Positions 11,042 through 24,152 of a DNA stretch of 64,000 nt are shown here, piece after piece; position 1 is the stretch's first letter; each line of letters starts with the position of its first letter. Source of the DNA: Setomelanomma holmii (Eukaryota > Ascomycota > Dothideomycetes > Pleosporales > Phaeosphaeriaceae). Made by a program: the position numbers and the translations under genes. The stretch covers positions 62,001-126,000 of the forward strand of contig ML978235.1 of assembly GCA_010015745.1 (NCBI GenBank), in the 5' to 3' direction. The notes under the pieces were generated by a model that saw only the letters and a list, made by a program, of their open reading frames with translations, had not been told where the DNA came from and ran no database searches.

Positions 11042-13832
11042 CTAGAACCTCTTATCTCGTCGCTTCCTCTGCACTCTACCACCAGCGCCTTCACTTGCAA
11101 CATCTCTTACAATCCCAATCCCTTCTACTCTAATACTCTTCTCAGTCACTCGCCCCCCCAACCTCTTCATCATCTGTTCCCTCGCTTTCGCCGCACCAGG
11201 ACTATCCCACCCTAGCTCCTGACTCGGCTGATATTCCTGCTCCTTCTCCCTGTCATCATCATCATCGAGATTCAGCTGGCCCGAGCTATCAGCAGTCGAG
11301 CCATTGGACCTCGTGGACGTCGCACGACCGAGTTGCCGACGACCTCGGCGACGCGTGGACATCTGATCAGCTGGCGAAGGTAGTGGCTTCCGGTTTGCAC
11401 GAAGCTGTGCCAAGATGTCAGAGTAGTCCTTTCCTGCCGGCGGTTCTTGCGGCGGCGGAGCGGGCGGCTCGGTGTCTGCGGGAATTACCGAATCATGTGC
11501 TGGGATCACAGAGTCTAGGGAAGGCTCCTTGACGGTTGTAGATTTGCGTTGCCTGGGTGCAGGACGGATGAGTGACTCGGCCGAGGAGCTGCGAGCGCGT
11601 GTTACAGGCTTTGAGTCTAGAGAAGTGGTAGATGGTCTCCGCGGTGAGTTGGCGCTGATATCCTGTAATGGAAGTGATACTTGGCCATCAATGCCTGGAA
11701 TGGAGGCGCCATCTTCCTCAAAGCTGAAATTATTGGCACTGGTGTTTGGGTGAGTCGAAGAGTCTTTAGTAGACACAGGTGCCGGATCAACTGATAGAGC
11801 AAGGTCAAGTGCACGCGGTTGTTGCCGCCCCCGCGGCTTCACAGTTTTCTTAGCAGCCTGGGCTATCTTCTGCTGTCGCTCGAAATTTTCATTAGTCGAG
11901 AGTCGCGCTGTAGGTACTTCTGCAGACGGCTGCGGCTTAGGCTTCACCACAGGTCTCTGTTGTTGAGGCGGCGCAAGTGTGTTTAGTTGGTACTTTGCGT
12001 AGGGCTGCCTTTGACCCGTCCGCAAGCAATCCCACAACCAGGTTGCATGTACCGCCGGGATACGTTTACTTGACGCGAATTTGATTTTCTGTTCATTTGG
12101 TCTTTCGGTATTACACACCATAACAGATGTCTTTGCAGAAAGATGTTCGTCATAGGTCGCGCCTATTGATAGTTAGATCAACGTTGAGAAAGCGGAGATA
12201 TTTCCGTACCTATAATAGCAACGACCCTAGTCACATGGAGAAGCTCGATGCCGACAAACGCTGTGGAGTTGATGATAAGATCGGAAAAGCCTAGCGACGT
12301 CAGTGCTATCGAACAATGAAAACTCTGCCAGCCAATGAACTCACCATCAATACTGTGATTATCGAATGGACCACTCAGAACATCAACTGCGGGGTTGACT
12401 AGGCATTTCCCATACAAGCATCGCTCGACCCACCAGTTAGTGACTAAGCTGAAGACTCCGGCACGTTCCGGAACAGTCGATGAATCCACAGTAGCGTCAT
12501 GTGGGACCACGAGATAACCTCGTCTTAGGTCATCGGTTGAGAAAGCATTGAGTTCGGATGCTCGTGGAACTCTCGCGCCATTATCATGCAGATGTTGTCG
12601 TAAGATGGTGGTCTACATGACTGTCAGCCAGGCCTAGACCGTACTTGTGGAAATAGTGACCTTTTCTTCGTCAAAGCCATGCGGGAATACGACGCGCCCT
12701 TGAAATATCCCAGCTGCTGTATCATTGCTTGCATGTGCAAGATGTGGCTGACGGGATTCGTATGCAGGGTCTGCCTTGGGAGGCACAGCATCGTCTGGGC
12801 TCGCGTAGGATTCTCGGCGCGGTGGGGGTGTATGCTCGTGCGGTGTTTCTTGCTTAGCAACACTGGTCTCCGTCCAATCATCCGTCTCATCTTGCGGTGT
12901 CTCTAAGCTTGCTGAAGTGATGCCGGCCCACAGAGCTTCACTCTGGCTTCCCATCTTTGTGCTTGCCGAACGTCGCAGTTTTCGTCGAAAGGGATTGAGA
13001 GACAGACTCGGTGCATCTTCTCTCATGCGCTTACCAAGGCCAGGTGACGGATACTCCCTGCGCTCCCAGGCACCCCGTCCTCGCTCTTCGACCGGAAGTC
13101 TGGGGTCGTAAAGTGTCTCCTCTAACACCATGCCCCGCGCGACACTCTGCTCGAACCACTCCAGCGAGACAATCTTCATGCGCCAATTAATTGCATGCTC
13201 GTATTTCTTGCCGGTTGGCGTCGCTGCGATCAGATGCGTGACTGCCTTTGTCAGGTCACCATGGTACTCTGCCCCGTTCACATTGACAGTCTCCTGGATG
13301 TATCGTCGCTGTTCCGCTGCGCCTCGTCAGCACTATTACAGTGTCCTTGTGATGGCTCTCTCACGGTCATCGAACCCAGTCAGACAAATCTTCAGCCCGA
13401 AGAACGTGGGCAAGCGGTGCTCTGCCTCTAGCGCTGCCACATCCATGTTGTCGTCACCCTCCAGCCAGACTTCCCGTAGCGCCTCGAGCCATGAGGGCGA
13501 AAGCACCTTGACGTCTTCGCGGGATTTGGCGACATAGCGGTATTTGGCGCTGTCGGTGCTGCCAACGATGAGATGCGTGACGTCCGAAGTGAGGTCGAGC
13601 TTGATGATCGCGCCCATCTGCGCGCCAATGGTCGCCAGCTGTGTCTATGGGAACGTCAGACTGGTATACATGTATCGCTATTCACACATACGCGCTGCTC
13701 GGGGGCAATTGACGTGCAGCACAGAATCGCCCCAGTAAGGGGCAGTTGGCTTGTCCCTATGATGTTCTGTAAGCGCATGTCCCATGGTGTGATGCGTTCG
13801 AGCATACTATATCCCCCACCTATTGATTCCAT
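11042..13832 (-). CDS. dpb11: DPB11/Rad4/TopBP1-type BRCT scaffold
   Basis: BRCT-repeat scaffold that links CDK-phosphorylated Sld3/Sld2 to Dpb11 for replication initiation and activates the ATR/Mec1 checkpoint. Exons are 13832-13692, 13644-13365, 13316-12661, 12612-12345, 12290-12210 and 12162-11042, totalling 848 codons plus stop, with phases matching at all five introns. BRCT1 starts LPLTGAILCCTSI and ends at the Trp in VLSPSWLEAL. BRCT2 starts FGLKICLTGFDD and ends IVSLEWFEQSVARG, followed by the family's YDPRLPVEERGRGAWER tail. A second pair lies about residues 365-520, with Trp in TNWWVERC and HATWLWDCL. The tail is disordered with an acidic Asp run and basic RRRGRR/KRRDKR clusters. Intron 3 uses an uncommon GTCACT donor. 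An in-frame ATG lies upstream at 13928, but 13832 gives a better N-terminus. Confidence 0.9.
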
Positions 13833-15704
13833 GGCCAGTGGTGCCACATACAGAAGTCGCGGTGGTCGTGTGCAGAAAACGCGACGGGCTAATGCGCGTT
13901 GCGGGGAAGCGCGACTGAGCGGTATCACGTGAGCTCAAGCTCAAGCCACCCGTCATCCGATCGCGGCTGCCAACTCTTGGCACGATCGTTGCTCATCCGC
14001 CCTGCCCTGGAGATCCGCAATAGATCCGAGCGCCACGACAATCTCTGTCTCTCGCCGACATGCGACCGCATTGTCATTGCGTATCGCATGGTAAATTTTG
14101 GTAATAACAAATTACAGCTATGACGACACCTGCCTTTGAGTGCAATCTTCCAAATTCTCATCGCTGATGGCCCGTGGTGTAATGATATGGTGACCTAGCC
14201 GCCGCTTTTCTCCTGCCGACACGATTGTGTGTGCCGATCGCACAACTGCCTTCTCCAGACAACACACCTCCAGATTGAGCACCCCGGGCGTTGATCACTA
14301 CGCCATCGGGTCGCCATTTGTGTTTCGCTCCCAAGCAGGCATCGTGGACGTGAGACAACCCTGGCGTTCGACGCTGCGCTATCTGCCAATACTGCCAACA
14401 TGTGCACAGCACCTTGTCCCACACCATGCTGCGAGATTGGGCTGCCTGGGCACATCACGAAACAGTACAGAAATCTTGCGTCGTGCCGGGCACCGTGGCA
14501 GGTCTGCGGTGCACGCCATGTGAATGACAGAGGATCGACTTGGCCGCGTCTTGAGAGCACTCGCTGACCGGGTCTCGACTCGAGTTCATCTGTTGGTCCT
14601 GCGGCTTAGCCATCTTGTCCCTCACCATCATTACCACCACCACCAACCGGTGTAGTCAGCACTGCGAGCGAAGGCTGCTGTCCGCGCAAGCTCAGAGGCA
14701 GTGAGCTGCCAGTACCTTGCCGAACAAGCCGTAACCTCGGTCACTAGACTGCATCAGGCGCTGGCGCAGCGATGCCCTGCAGAGGTGCAGTCCTTGATCG
14801 TATCTTGAAGCTCAAGACTCGGAGAGAATGACGTACTGCATCCGAGCGTCCGCAATGACCTCTGTACACAACACGCTTAGAAGCTTGCTATATCCGCAGT
14901 GGAGACTATGCCCGAGAATGCTCCCAGTCTCGACCACTATTATCTCGCACACAACGCGCACTTAATGCACGCGACTGACGTGCCATTATTGAATATATTC
15001 CCGGCACTGCACTGCGCTACCACTGGTTCTGCTCCCACGTCGCCCCGAATCATCTTCAATCAGCGGCAGCAACCCCGCCGAGGAGCACTACGCGCGACCC
15101 GCATCATCCGCCAACTCCCTGCACCTGCACCTTCACGCGCCCGCCCTGTCTTGGTCTGACAGACCGCTTCGTAACATGCTTGGTTGCTAGTTCGGGCCCA
15201 ACCCAAAACAACCGTGTTCCCTGCCATTTGTCGGTTGCTCAACTGACAGAGCACTCTTCATCAACGCCAGCGCATTTGGCTTTTAGCAGGGGACTCCCGA
15301 ACGCTTCCGACGCAAAGGCTCCCTAACAACCTCGTTCCACCAGGCCACCGTACCAGGTCTCGCTGATCCCATTTGAATTTTGCTATGCCCTCCGAGCCTG
15401 TGATAGCTGTCCTGTCGTGTGAGTCCCTGTCTCATTTCCCTTCTCCGTGTTTGTGTCCTTCTCTTGCATGGACCCATCACCTCATCCTCGAGTACCCCTT
15501 CCCAAAACCTTGACATAGGCCTCGGTCATGTTGCTGTAACCAGGACCTCCGTTGTACCTCTCTCATGACTCTCGAGAGTTGCACAAGTCCATATTTTATC
15601 TACATATACATTCTCGCTTCGTTATAAGTCGCCGTACATGCCGCCAGTCTAGCACAACATCATTGCACCTCCGACTTCGACCGTCGCTGACGTCGTCCTT
15701 CGCA
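13833..15704. other. Divergent intergenic region, about 1.9 kb
   Basis: This separates the DPB11 start from the arrestin start. Open frames of 60-120 codons occur on both strands, but none has an ATG with a recognisable product. The last few hundred bases before 15705 are pyrimidine-rich, as expected for a fungal promoter and 5' leader. Confidence 0.4.
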
Positions 15705-18123
15705 ATGACAGAATATCAAAACGTATTTAGTGAGCGCGGTCGACTACGCTACGTACCAGACCACCTTTCCGATCCTACCACCCGCCGTAGCCTCTACCAA
15801 GGACGTCCTAGACGACCGCACCGCATTCACATCGCACACGTAACCCCTGATCCTATCTGTTTTCGCCGCGAAAAACGGCGCACCACCAGTAATTCCTACT
15901 TAACCGAAAAGCTGGCGGGCCCCAGGGAAAGCGCAAAGCGGTATCTGCGATCGTTCATCGATACCAACTTTACCTCACGCGCACCAGACACCGCAGAGAT
16001 ACCCACTCCACGATCGTCAACAAGCAGCAATCGCAACTCGGTTACCTCGTTTCCCGAGGGAATCAGCCCAGTACACAGAGACATGAGGTCGAGTCCCAGA
16101 AACTCAGTGGGGGCGATAAGTGCATTGCACGCGCCGGGAGTACCTCGACCCACCCTTTCAGATTCACATTGGTCCTCAGGAAGGACATCAGCGAAGAGCA
16201 TGGTTAGTAGTGTCAAGACTCTACCGGAAGAGAAGCCAGTGGCGTCAGGCGGTGGCGTCAATGTCAACATCTCGCTCACGGAGCCTGTTTTGTTCCTTAG
16301 AGGTTTCGAACAGAACGATAATTCCGAGCGAAGTACTGCCATGCTTCGTGGCACATTGGTCCTCAGGATCGCAAAACCCGCCAAGCTCAAAGCCATCACC
16401 CTAAAATTTCGAGGCAAGGCGACTACAAAGTGGCCCGAAGGCATTCCTCCAAAAAAGGTTGATTTCGAAGAAGTAGACACATTGATGAGCCATACTTGGC
16501 CATTCTTCAACTCTCAATTCCCCACAGCAGAAACTGGTACTGGTGCTGATCGTGTAGACCTTTACAAAAGCTCTGGCGGTCTCGGCAGCTCACCAAACAA
16601 CTCATCACTGAATCTCACATCCAAGGAGGCGAAACGGCTGTCACTTCAGGTTAACCAATCAAGAAGCTTTGGCAAGGGTGACACCCCTTCCGGCGGCCCA
16701 TCGGTCGCACAAAAGGGATACAGAACCTTCGATCCGGGCGAGTACACATACAACTTCGAGCTTCCATTGGACAGTCATCTGCCGGAAACTATTGATGTCG
16801 AGCTGGGCTCCGTCAAGTACGAATTGGAAGCGACCGTTGAACGCGCGGGAGCTTTCCGTACCAATCTGGTTGGCAGCAAGGAGGTCACTCTTATTCGCGC
16901 CCCGTCAGAAGGCTCACTAGAGCAAGTTGAACCTATTGCCATCAGCCGAAGCTGGGAGGACCAATTACACTACGATATCGTCATCTCTGGAAAGTCGTTT
17001 CCTCTTGGTGCTCAAGTGCCCATTGCGTTCAAACTTACGCCACTTGCAAAAGTGCAGTGTCATCGAATCAAGGTCTTCGTAACAGAGAACGTGGAGTACT
17101 TCTGCAACAACAAGCGCGTGCACCGCATGGAGCCCGTTCGCAAGGTTCAACTATTCGAGAAAAGGGCGGATGGACCTCCGACCAGTACATTCCCTGGTAG
17201 TACCATGCGAATTGTATCGGGTGGCGGCGTGCCTTACGATCAGCGAGCTGCTGCAGCCCGCGGGGAAGAGGTACAAACACAAGATCCGACGAATCTACTT
17301 GGTAACCTTGGTGGCGACGCCAATGTCGGTCCCACGGAAATGGAATTCAACGTGCAACTGCCAAGCTGTCACAATATGCGGGACAAAGACAAGCTAGCAA
17401 GGTTGCACTTCGACACCACGTACCAGAACATCCAGGTACACCACTGGATCAAGGTATGCCGCTCCAAACATATCGATGAACCTCTGGCTAACCTCTTACC
17501 AGCTTGTTATGCGTCTTTCCAAACCTGACGCAACAGACCCAACAAAACGACGACATTTCGAAATTTCCATTGATTCACCATTCCACATCCTCTCGTGCCA
17601 GGCTACACAAGCCAACACAGCACTTCCAGCATACTCATCACCTGAACCCGCAATTGGTGGTACACGGGTGCCCGAGTGCGGATGTCCCAACGCACCCATT
17701 CGACGCAGCTCGCCGACTGGCTTCGTACCAACCTTGAGCTCAATGGGCCGCTCAAGAGGCGACTCCAACGCAACTATAGCGATACCACAGCTCGCTCGCC
17801 CGCAAGCCGCACACATAGGTGGGCCCACCGACTCGAATGTGCAACGACCAATCCATCTCATGCGGGTGCCCTCCTTCAATCCACCCGCTTTCAGCGACGA
17901 GGAACCTCCTCCACCGCTACAAACACCACCTCCCCTTTACGAGACTATTGCATCACCGACGAGTGGTCTTGCAGATTACTTCTCGCGTCTTTCTGATGCA
18001 TACGATGACGACAGCGACCCTGAGCGTAACGATCGTGGGCGCGTAGAAATTCCCCTGACCCCTGGCGGTCGAACGAACAGGAGCATGGATGAGAGGCGCA
18101 CATGGCTTCCTGTCGGTCAGTGA
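15705..18123 (+). CDS. Alpha-arrestin (ART-type ubiquitin-ligase adaptor)
   Basis: Arrestin-domain adaptor that recruits the HECT ligase Rsp5/HulA to plasma-membrane transporters for endocytosis. It has 789 residues in two exons (15705-17453 and 17503-18123), joined HHWIK to LVMRLS in phase 0. An N-terminal Ser/Arg-rich extension precedes the arrestin-N part (about residues 185-300, with ISLTEPVLFLRG and TLKFRGKATTKWPEGIPPKK). The arrestin-C part follows (about 395-600, with SFPLGAQVPIAFKLTPL). The tail holds LPAYSS and a PPLY motif with Tyr near 729, the docking site for Rsp5 WW domains. The WPEGIPP segment recalls the Aly1/Aly2 (ART6/ART3) branch, though CreD/Rod1-like is possible. I used the first in-frame ATG; the upstream open frame lacks one. 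Confidence 0.88.
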
Positions 18124-20831
18124 GAACCGACTTTTGTTTATGACGACATGTGAACATGCATCATGGTTCTGCTTCATATGTTTGGGCTTTTATGCGGCGC
18201 TTTCAGGCGAGTCGTGTTCTTGGTGGAATCACCACAGGCACCAGGGAAAATCAGCATTGTTCTTATTTCGCATCCGTTTTCTTTGATTTCGCTTATCTAC
18301 TTGTCAATGCTGGGACCATGGAGCACGTTTCTTTTGGCGCCACGAGAGTGGTGTGGGTGCTTATTCGGGAGTCCATTGATTTATATCCCTGTATCTATGG
18401 GCATGGTACATACTCTCATTGTACATATTCGAAATGTTTATACATGTACTCCATATGCTTCAAGCACCCCACATATCCCGAGACCAAGTTTTTCAAGACC
18501 CAGATTCTCGAGCTTTGAGGCTCGTTTCAAAGCACTCGCCCTCTCCTATTTTCCGACCAGGGTAGCCATGCTACACTAGACACATCTCCAATCAACAAAA
18601 TTGACAAACGACAACGGCGCTGCATCCCCAGGCTTCCTAGTCTTGTCATGGCTCCATCGCTCCACATACGTCACCACAAGATGTTGTTGGCAAGTGTAGA
18701 CAAAAGAAAAATTGTCCATGCACATGCAAAGACAGATCGAGTAGTTTTTGATGCCCAACTGCGATGTTGTAGCCTCATTCTCTTGACCGCCAAAGACGAT
18801 CTTGACAGGCACATGGATCGTAGTAAGGATAGACAGGGGCCAGTGGTGTGTGTCGGGCCGTTGAGATGTGAAACGCAAAGTCAGATGTTTGTATGGTCAA
18901 TCGACGTGCTTATTGAAAATGTCCAGCTACGTTGCAAAATGATACCGGATTGGCGATCGTGGTGTTTAGATTCGTCAAGAGCTTTGTTCAAAGTCTAGAT
19001 AGTAGCGACTCCACTCCGTCGTGTTAGCAGACAACTACGTTTGCAAAGAAACATACCTGCCTCACTGACCACAGACGTACCTTTCTTTCTGACAAGCACA
19101 CCACAGGGCATGCTGCAAATTTTCAAGCATACATAATGCAGCCAGTAGCATCTCCCACAATAGTCACGATATTCTCTATCACGCATGTGCGCTCCACTCG
19201 ACTGCATGAGTACGAGTTTTGTGGTTGTTAGCCCACGCCAGTCCCACAATGCAGTCAAGTGAGGCTGAAGTGTATCATAGCCAACGTTATCGCCTCTCAG
19301 CAAAGGTCTAGCCAACGATACCGCACCTCAGCAGAAGTCAAGACTCACCTGCATCCACGCTCCGCAATCGGCGCCACGCTCAGCGACTCACACTGCGACG
19401 ATATCACGGCTCCGGTTTGGCGGCAACGCCCCGCCTTTTGCTGCTGACTGAGAACTTGTCGATCGTTTTGCATGCAGATGCGATGCGCAGCGGGCCCTGC
19501 ATATTGAGCATCATGTGATAAGCAGGATGCAGATGGCTGACATGCACTGCCTAGTATGACTTGACGTCGGGGATGACTTCCCACGCTTCCCCACGCTTTC
19601 GCGGGGTATGGAAAGTCTCGGAAGTAAGAACGTGGAGGGTAGGCAAGTATCGTGAAGTTCTCAGCCCTCACTCTATTCGCAATCCGAACCAGCGACCCCA
19701 AGGCGTCATTGAGTAGTGAGGCTGGAAAATTTAGGCCTAATTGGAGAGGGCCGACGCAAAAGACCCGTGGAACTGCCTCGAACCTGTGCACGTGGCTTGC
19801 GCACGACAGTTGTGGCAGCGACTGGTGTCGCTACGCCCTGCCAATCGGACAGCTCCTAGCCTCCGCCCGGCGACAGGTTTTTTGTGGCAGCGATAACGCG
19901 GCTCTGTTCTCGGCTGTTCAACAACATCACGATGTATTGTGCGCCTGATGGATACATGAAGATGTCCTTCGATGGCACGAGCAAAAGTCGAGATAGAGGC
20001 CGTTGAGTCCATCCGAAGCGAGATGGGTGGCGTTGCTCATTGGCCGATATGCGGTTAACCTGGCTCGCGGGTGGTGAACTACGCAGGCCAAGACTCTTTC
20101 AAGCCCTTGGCAACGATAATGTTGACGCTAACGTTGAACACTCGGTGTGTGTCCGCCGCGGTCTCTGCCCTTTGCCATCACTCACTGTCGCTGACGAGAC
20201 TGTCGCCGTACTCTCGCACCACCCATTGTTGTGCGACGCACCCCTATAAGCCAGCGCCGAGCCAGCAGAACCCATCGTGGTGCCAAAGAACAAAGTGTGC
20301 GTGACAGCTCGAGCGGACCACGGCTGCATTTGCGGGGATTGAGCTTTTCGGTTCCAAGCTTTGCACTGCCTTGCGCTGCGCTGAAATTGGTTCTTTGTAA
20401 GCCTCGGTCCAGTTTCCTTGGGACCTCGTAGTTTTTCTTCTCTCCCACACCGTGAGCTCTCACTTACTCGTCATTCCAGATCACTTCGGCGGCCCTTCCT
20501 TCCCCACAAACCCCCACGTCACGCCAATTAGGGCATACCTGGAAGCGGCGACTGGGCGCACCTCCTCATACATGCATTCGACCTCGAATCCACCCTCTAC
20601 CACCAACCGCCGCAATTCCCGACAGCCACCGGGCTACGAGGCTGCCATCCTTCCCACATAACCCGTCCCTCGCTCGAAGTCGCGACAGACGACATCTATC
20701 GCTATACGAACGCTCATTTGAAGCCTTACAATACTCGTACACGCATTGCCACAAGCTTTGGCACGAGCAAGAGTTGTATCTAGGCAAGACTTGGGACAAG
20801 CCGCAGAGCCGAGAGACCCACATCCAGCAAC
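18124..20831. other. Large intergenic region, 2.7 kb
   Basis: No supported gene. Open frames of up to about 150 codons exist, several hydrophobic, but they overlap each other in many frames and lack motifs. A small direct repeat (ccccacgctttc-like, twice) lies near 19580-19600. The right end is the promoter and leader of NHA1. Confidence 0.4.
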
Positions 20832-23800
20832 ATGGCGTGGGACCACCTCGCCATCACGAAGCCGCACTTGGTCTATGTCATCCTCGGCGGCTTCACAAGC
20901 CTGTTCATGCTGTGCTCGTCTGTCATAAAGGAGCGCCTGTACATTGGTGAAGCCACTGTTGCGACACTATGCGGTATCATATTTGGCCCGCATGCGGCAG
21001 ATCTGATCGATCCAGCATCGTGGGGTAATGTTGACTTGATCACGCTAGAATTCGCGCGCATCGTCCTCGTCGTACAATGTTTTGCTGTTGGAGTCGAATT
21101 GCCCCGCGCATACATGGAGAAGCATTGGAGATCGGTCGTTCTCCTGCTGATTCCAGTCATGACGTTTGGCTGGTTGGTCACCAGTCTGTTTATCTGGGGA
21201 TTGTTTCACACGCATCTGGACTGGCTTGACAGCCTTTGCATTGCAGCTTGTGTTACCGCTACAGATCCTGTCCTGGCTTCGTCCGTTGTTGGAAAGGGAA
21301 AGTTCGCAAAGCGTGTGCCCAAGCATTTGAGAGATTTGCTGTCCGCTGAATCTGGCTGCAACGATGGAATGGCATTTCCATTCGTATACCTGGCCATCTA
21401 CCTAATTCGCTATCGCCCGGACGCCAGCAAGGTCGCCTACCACTGGATTTGCTACACCATTCTATACGAGTGTCTCTTTGGCGCTGTATATGGTGTTCTC
21501 ATCGGCTATGCCGCGCGACGTGCGATCAGATGGGCTCACGAGAAGGACTTGATTGATCGAGAGAGTTTTCTCGTGTTCTACTTCGTCTTGGCCTTGTGGT
21601 GCGCTGGAACAGGCTCTCTGCTAGGGCTGGACGACTTGTTGGTCGGATTTGCTTGCGGAGTCGGCTTCTCCAACGACGGTTGGTTTCTGGAAAAGACGGA
21701 AGAGTCGCACGTCTCCAACGTTATCGACTTGTTGATCAATTTGGCCTTCTTCGTCTACTTCGGCGCCATCATTCCTTGGGGACAATTCAACGCGCCAGAA
21801 GTCATTGGACTTTCGCCATGGCGCTTGGTTGTGCTGGGCATATTGGTCCTGTTTTTGCGCCGCATACCCATTATGTTGATCCTCAAACCAGTCATTCCGG
21901 ATATCAAGACATGGCGCGAGGCTTCTTTCGCTGGGCATTTCGGTCCTATAGGTGTCGGTGGGCTCTTTGTTGCCATACTCGCCCGAGCCGAGCTGGAGAC
22001 AGAATCGACGACACCCCTCGCAGTACTGCCGGGTAAAGGGGAAAAGCATTCGAACATCATCGAAATGATTTGGCCCATAACCTGTTTCTTGGTCATCGTC
22101 AGCATCATAGTCCACGGCAGTTCGATCGCAGTCTTTACTCTCGGAAAACGCATCAACACGCTCACCATTTCCCTCTCGTACACCCAGGCAAACGAAGATG
22201 GACCTGGCTGGATGGACCGACTTCCGCGCATTCAGTCGCGCTCGAGGACTTCTATGTCTCTTGGTCGAAGGCCTTCGGAGTCTTCCGTCGATGAGAAGGC
22301 TGAAGCCAATGCTTCTGGTCTACTTCCGCCTCCGGGATACGCTAGCAACTTTCTGCGTCGTCAGAAAGAAGAAGACAACCCAAGTCGATCAAATTCTCGC
22401 AAACCGACGAATCGTAGAAGCAAATGGGATGCGGGACGCGGTCCAGGTGGCCCTATTTCGCAGTCTGCTATTGGACCCACAACGAGACGCGATGAGGAGA
22501 AAGCAGAAGGGATCTCATCGGAGGAAGACAAGGATACTTTCGCGGATAATATGGCCGTATCCAGCGACAGCTCCTCGAGTGGAAAGGAGAAGCAGAAGAG
22601 ACGGTCGCCGCAGGAAGAGATCTACCAAGAAGGTGATGACACGATCATCGAAGACAAAGAGGGCAATGTTCTCGAGGTTATGGACGATAGTGGCCACCAC
22701 GGCGCAGAGCGGAAGACGCGTGATCAGGACGAAGCGGCGGAACTCATGGTCTCAGAAGATGTCCACCACGGCGTGGCGCGGAAAGAACACGAAGGTGCAG
22801 CCGAGAAGGCACCTGGCAAGGTGATGGACGCGATTGAGCATCCCCAAAAGGCTTGGCGAAAACGCATGCAGAGTTTCTCTGGCCGACATCATCATCACGA
22901 AGACGAGATCGCTGAGCCACCGAATGCGAAAAAACCCGACCACAAGCGTGGACCTGCTCTGGCTTATCAATTTGGCAATACCATTATTGTAGAGGACGAA
23001 GACGGTGAAGTCATCAAGAAGTACGACATTCCATCGAATAAGAACAAAGACAAGCGTCCTGGACCTCAGCGCGGACAGTCTGTTGCGGACGGTACCAGTC
23101 GTGCCATTCAGAGCTTGAAGAGAATGGGCACGCACATGGGTGTGCCTACTCTTGGTGTCGGCGAAAGTGGACCCTCTGGGACTCAAAGTGGTGAAGTGAA
23201 AAAGAAGAAGCCGAACGATGAGTTTGACGATGACAATCTACGCTTTACTGTCACCGCTGGCGGTCGTAGGATGAGCAAGATGGAGTTCATAACGCAGATG
23301 TCGCAGATGGACCCAAAGGCCCGAGCCAAGTTTGTGCAAAGCAGCGATGCTCCCGAGGCTGTCAAAACCGCGGCACACGAGGACGCAAAAGAGCACAAGG
23401 ACATGGAACGTCGACGCGCTGCTTCACAGGCGAACGTACCACCTATTGTGGGTGAAGAAGGCGAAGCCGAAATTCAGAAGATCGAGTCTCCAGCGGCAGA
23501 CAGGGAAGGCCGCTCGCGCGGTCCAGAAGGTCTGACCCTTGTCGACAGCAACAACGAGGACGTCCCATTCCACTCCGTGCACCACGATCTCCAAAACTAC
23601 TCCATGGACCAGAAGGGCGAGACCGCCGCACATCGACGCCGTCGTCTTGCCGCACAGGAGGCAGAGCCAGCACCGACGTCTTCTACGACCAACGTCGACT
23701 CAGACGAAGAAAAACCAGCCGAACGCCGCCGCCGTCTCGCCGCTCTCCAGGGCTCTTCCTCCCCACCAGCATCCCACAACCGCCGACCAGCACCTAGCTC

Positions 23801-24152
23801 GACCAAACAAACCTCCTCGGCCAGCAACACGACCGGATTCGAAGGCGAGACAGCCGCTGAGCGCAAACGTCGTCTCGGCGCCTTGGGTGTCAGCGGCGAC
23901 GATTCCCCCGAGTCGGACTCGGAGGGCGAGGAAGCTGGCGATCCATTGGAAACGGGTCGTGGAACGCACTCGAGGGCGGCCGGGGAGACGAGTGGTGGTC
24001 TGGCGCCGCCGCAACGAACGCCGGGCATTCGGTTCGCGGAACAGCCAAGGATCCCGACGAAGGATGAGAGGAAGGTGGAGGAGGAGGCGGAGAGGGAGCA
24101 GAAGGGCGATGGGGGGAAGAAGAGGGGGTTGAAGGGGTTGTTTAAGAAGTAG
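20832..24152 (+). CDS. nha1: Plasma-membrane Na+(K+)/H+ antiporter
   Basis: Nha1/Sod2-type cation/proton antiporter of the CPA1 family, exporting Na+ and K+ in exchange for protons. Single exon, 1106 residues, ATG at 20832. The membrane part (about residues 10-450) has roughly a dozen hydrophobic segments and the ion-site motifs TATDPVLASSVVG (D145) and SAESGCNDGMAFPF (N177-D178). The cytosolic tail of about 650 residues is charged and likely disordered, with a His cluster (RHHHHEDE). The family's conserved tail boxes are visible, for example AYQFGNTIIVEDEDGEVIKKY and FTVTAGGRRMSKMEFITQM. Near the C-terminus a short basic motif of the form ETAA-x-R-x-RRL-x-AL recurs three times (about residues 929, 960 and 1004). 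It ends in a Lys-rich GLKGLFKK. Confidence 0.93.
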   Translation: MAWDHLAITKPHLVYVILGGFTSLFMLCSSVIKERLYIGEATVATLCGIIFGPHAADLIDPASWGNVDLITLEFARIVLVVQCFAVGVELPRAYMEKHWRSVVLLLIPVMTFGWLVTSLFIWGLFHTHLDWLDSLCIAACVTATDPVLASSVVGKGKFAKRVPKHLRDLLSAESGCNDGMAFPFVYLAIYLIRYRPDASKVAYHWICYTILYECLFGAVYGVLIGYAARRAIRWAHEKDLIDRESFLVFYFVLALWCAGTGSLLGLDDLLVGFACGVGFSNDGWFLEKTEESHVSNVIDLLINLAFFVYFGAIIPWGQFNAPEVIGLSPWRLVVLGILVLFLRRIPIMLILKPVIPDIKTWREASFAGHFGPIGVGGLFVAILARAELETESTTPLAVLPGKGEKHSNIIEMIWPITCFLVIVSIIVHGSSIAVFTLGKRINTLTISLSYTQANEDGPGWMDRLPRIQSRSRTSMSLGRRPSESSVDEKAEANASGLLPPPGYASNFLRRQKEEDNPSRSNSRKPTNRRSKWDAGRGPGGPISQSAIGPTTRRDEEKAEGISSEEDKDTFADNMAVSSDSSSSGKEKQKRRSPQEEIYQEGDDTIIEDKEGNVLEVMDDSGHHGAERKTRDQDEAAELMVSEDVHHGVARKEHEGAAEKAPGKVMDAIEHPQKAWRKRMQSFSGRHHHHEDEIAEPPNAKKPDHKRGPALAYQFGNTIIVEDEDGEVIKKYDIPSNKNKDKRPGPQRGQSVADGTSRAIQSLKRMGTHMGVPTLGVGESGPSGTQSGEVKKKKPNDEFDDDNLRFTVTAGGRRMSKMEFITQMSQMDPKARAKFVQSSDAPEAVKTAAHEDAKEHKDMERRRAASQANVPPIVGEEGEAEIQKIESPAADREGRSRGPEGLTLVDSNNEDVPFHSVHHDLQNYSMDQKGETAAHRRRRLAAQEAEPAPTSSTTNVDSDEEKPAERRRRLAALQGSSSPPASHNRRPAPSSTKQTSSASNTTGFEGETAAERKRRLGALGVSGDDSPESDSEGEEAGDPLETGRGTHSRAAGETSGGLAPPQRTPGIRFAEQPRIPTKDERKVEEEAEREQKGDGGKKRGLKGLFKK

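Noticed and set aside
18163..18579. A hydrophobic 138-codon frame just after the arrestin gene
   Set aside because: It lies in the likely 3' UTR, overlaps other frames and lacks any family pattern.
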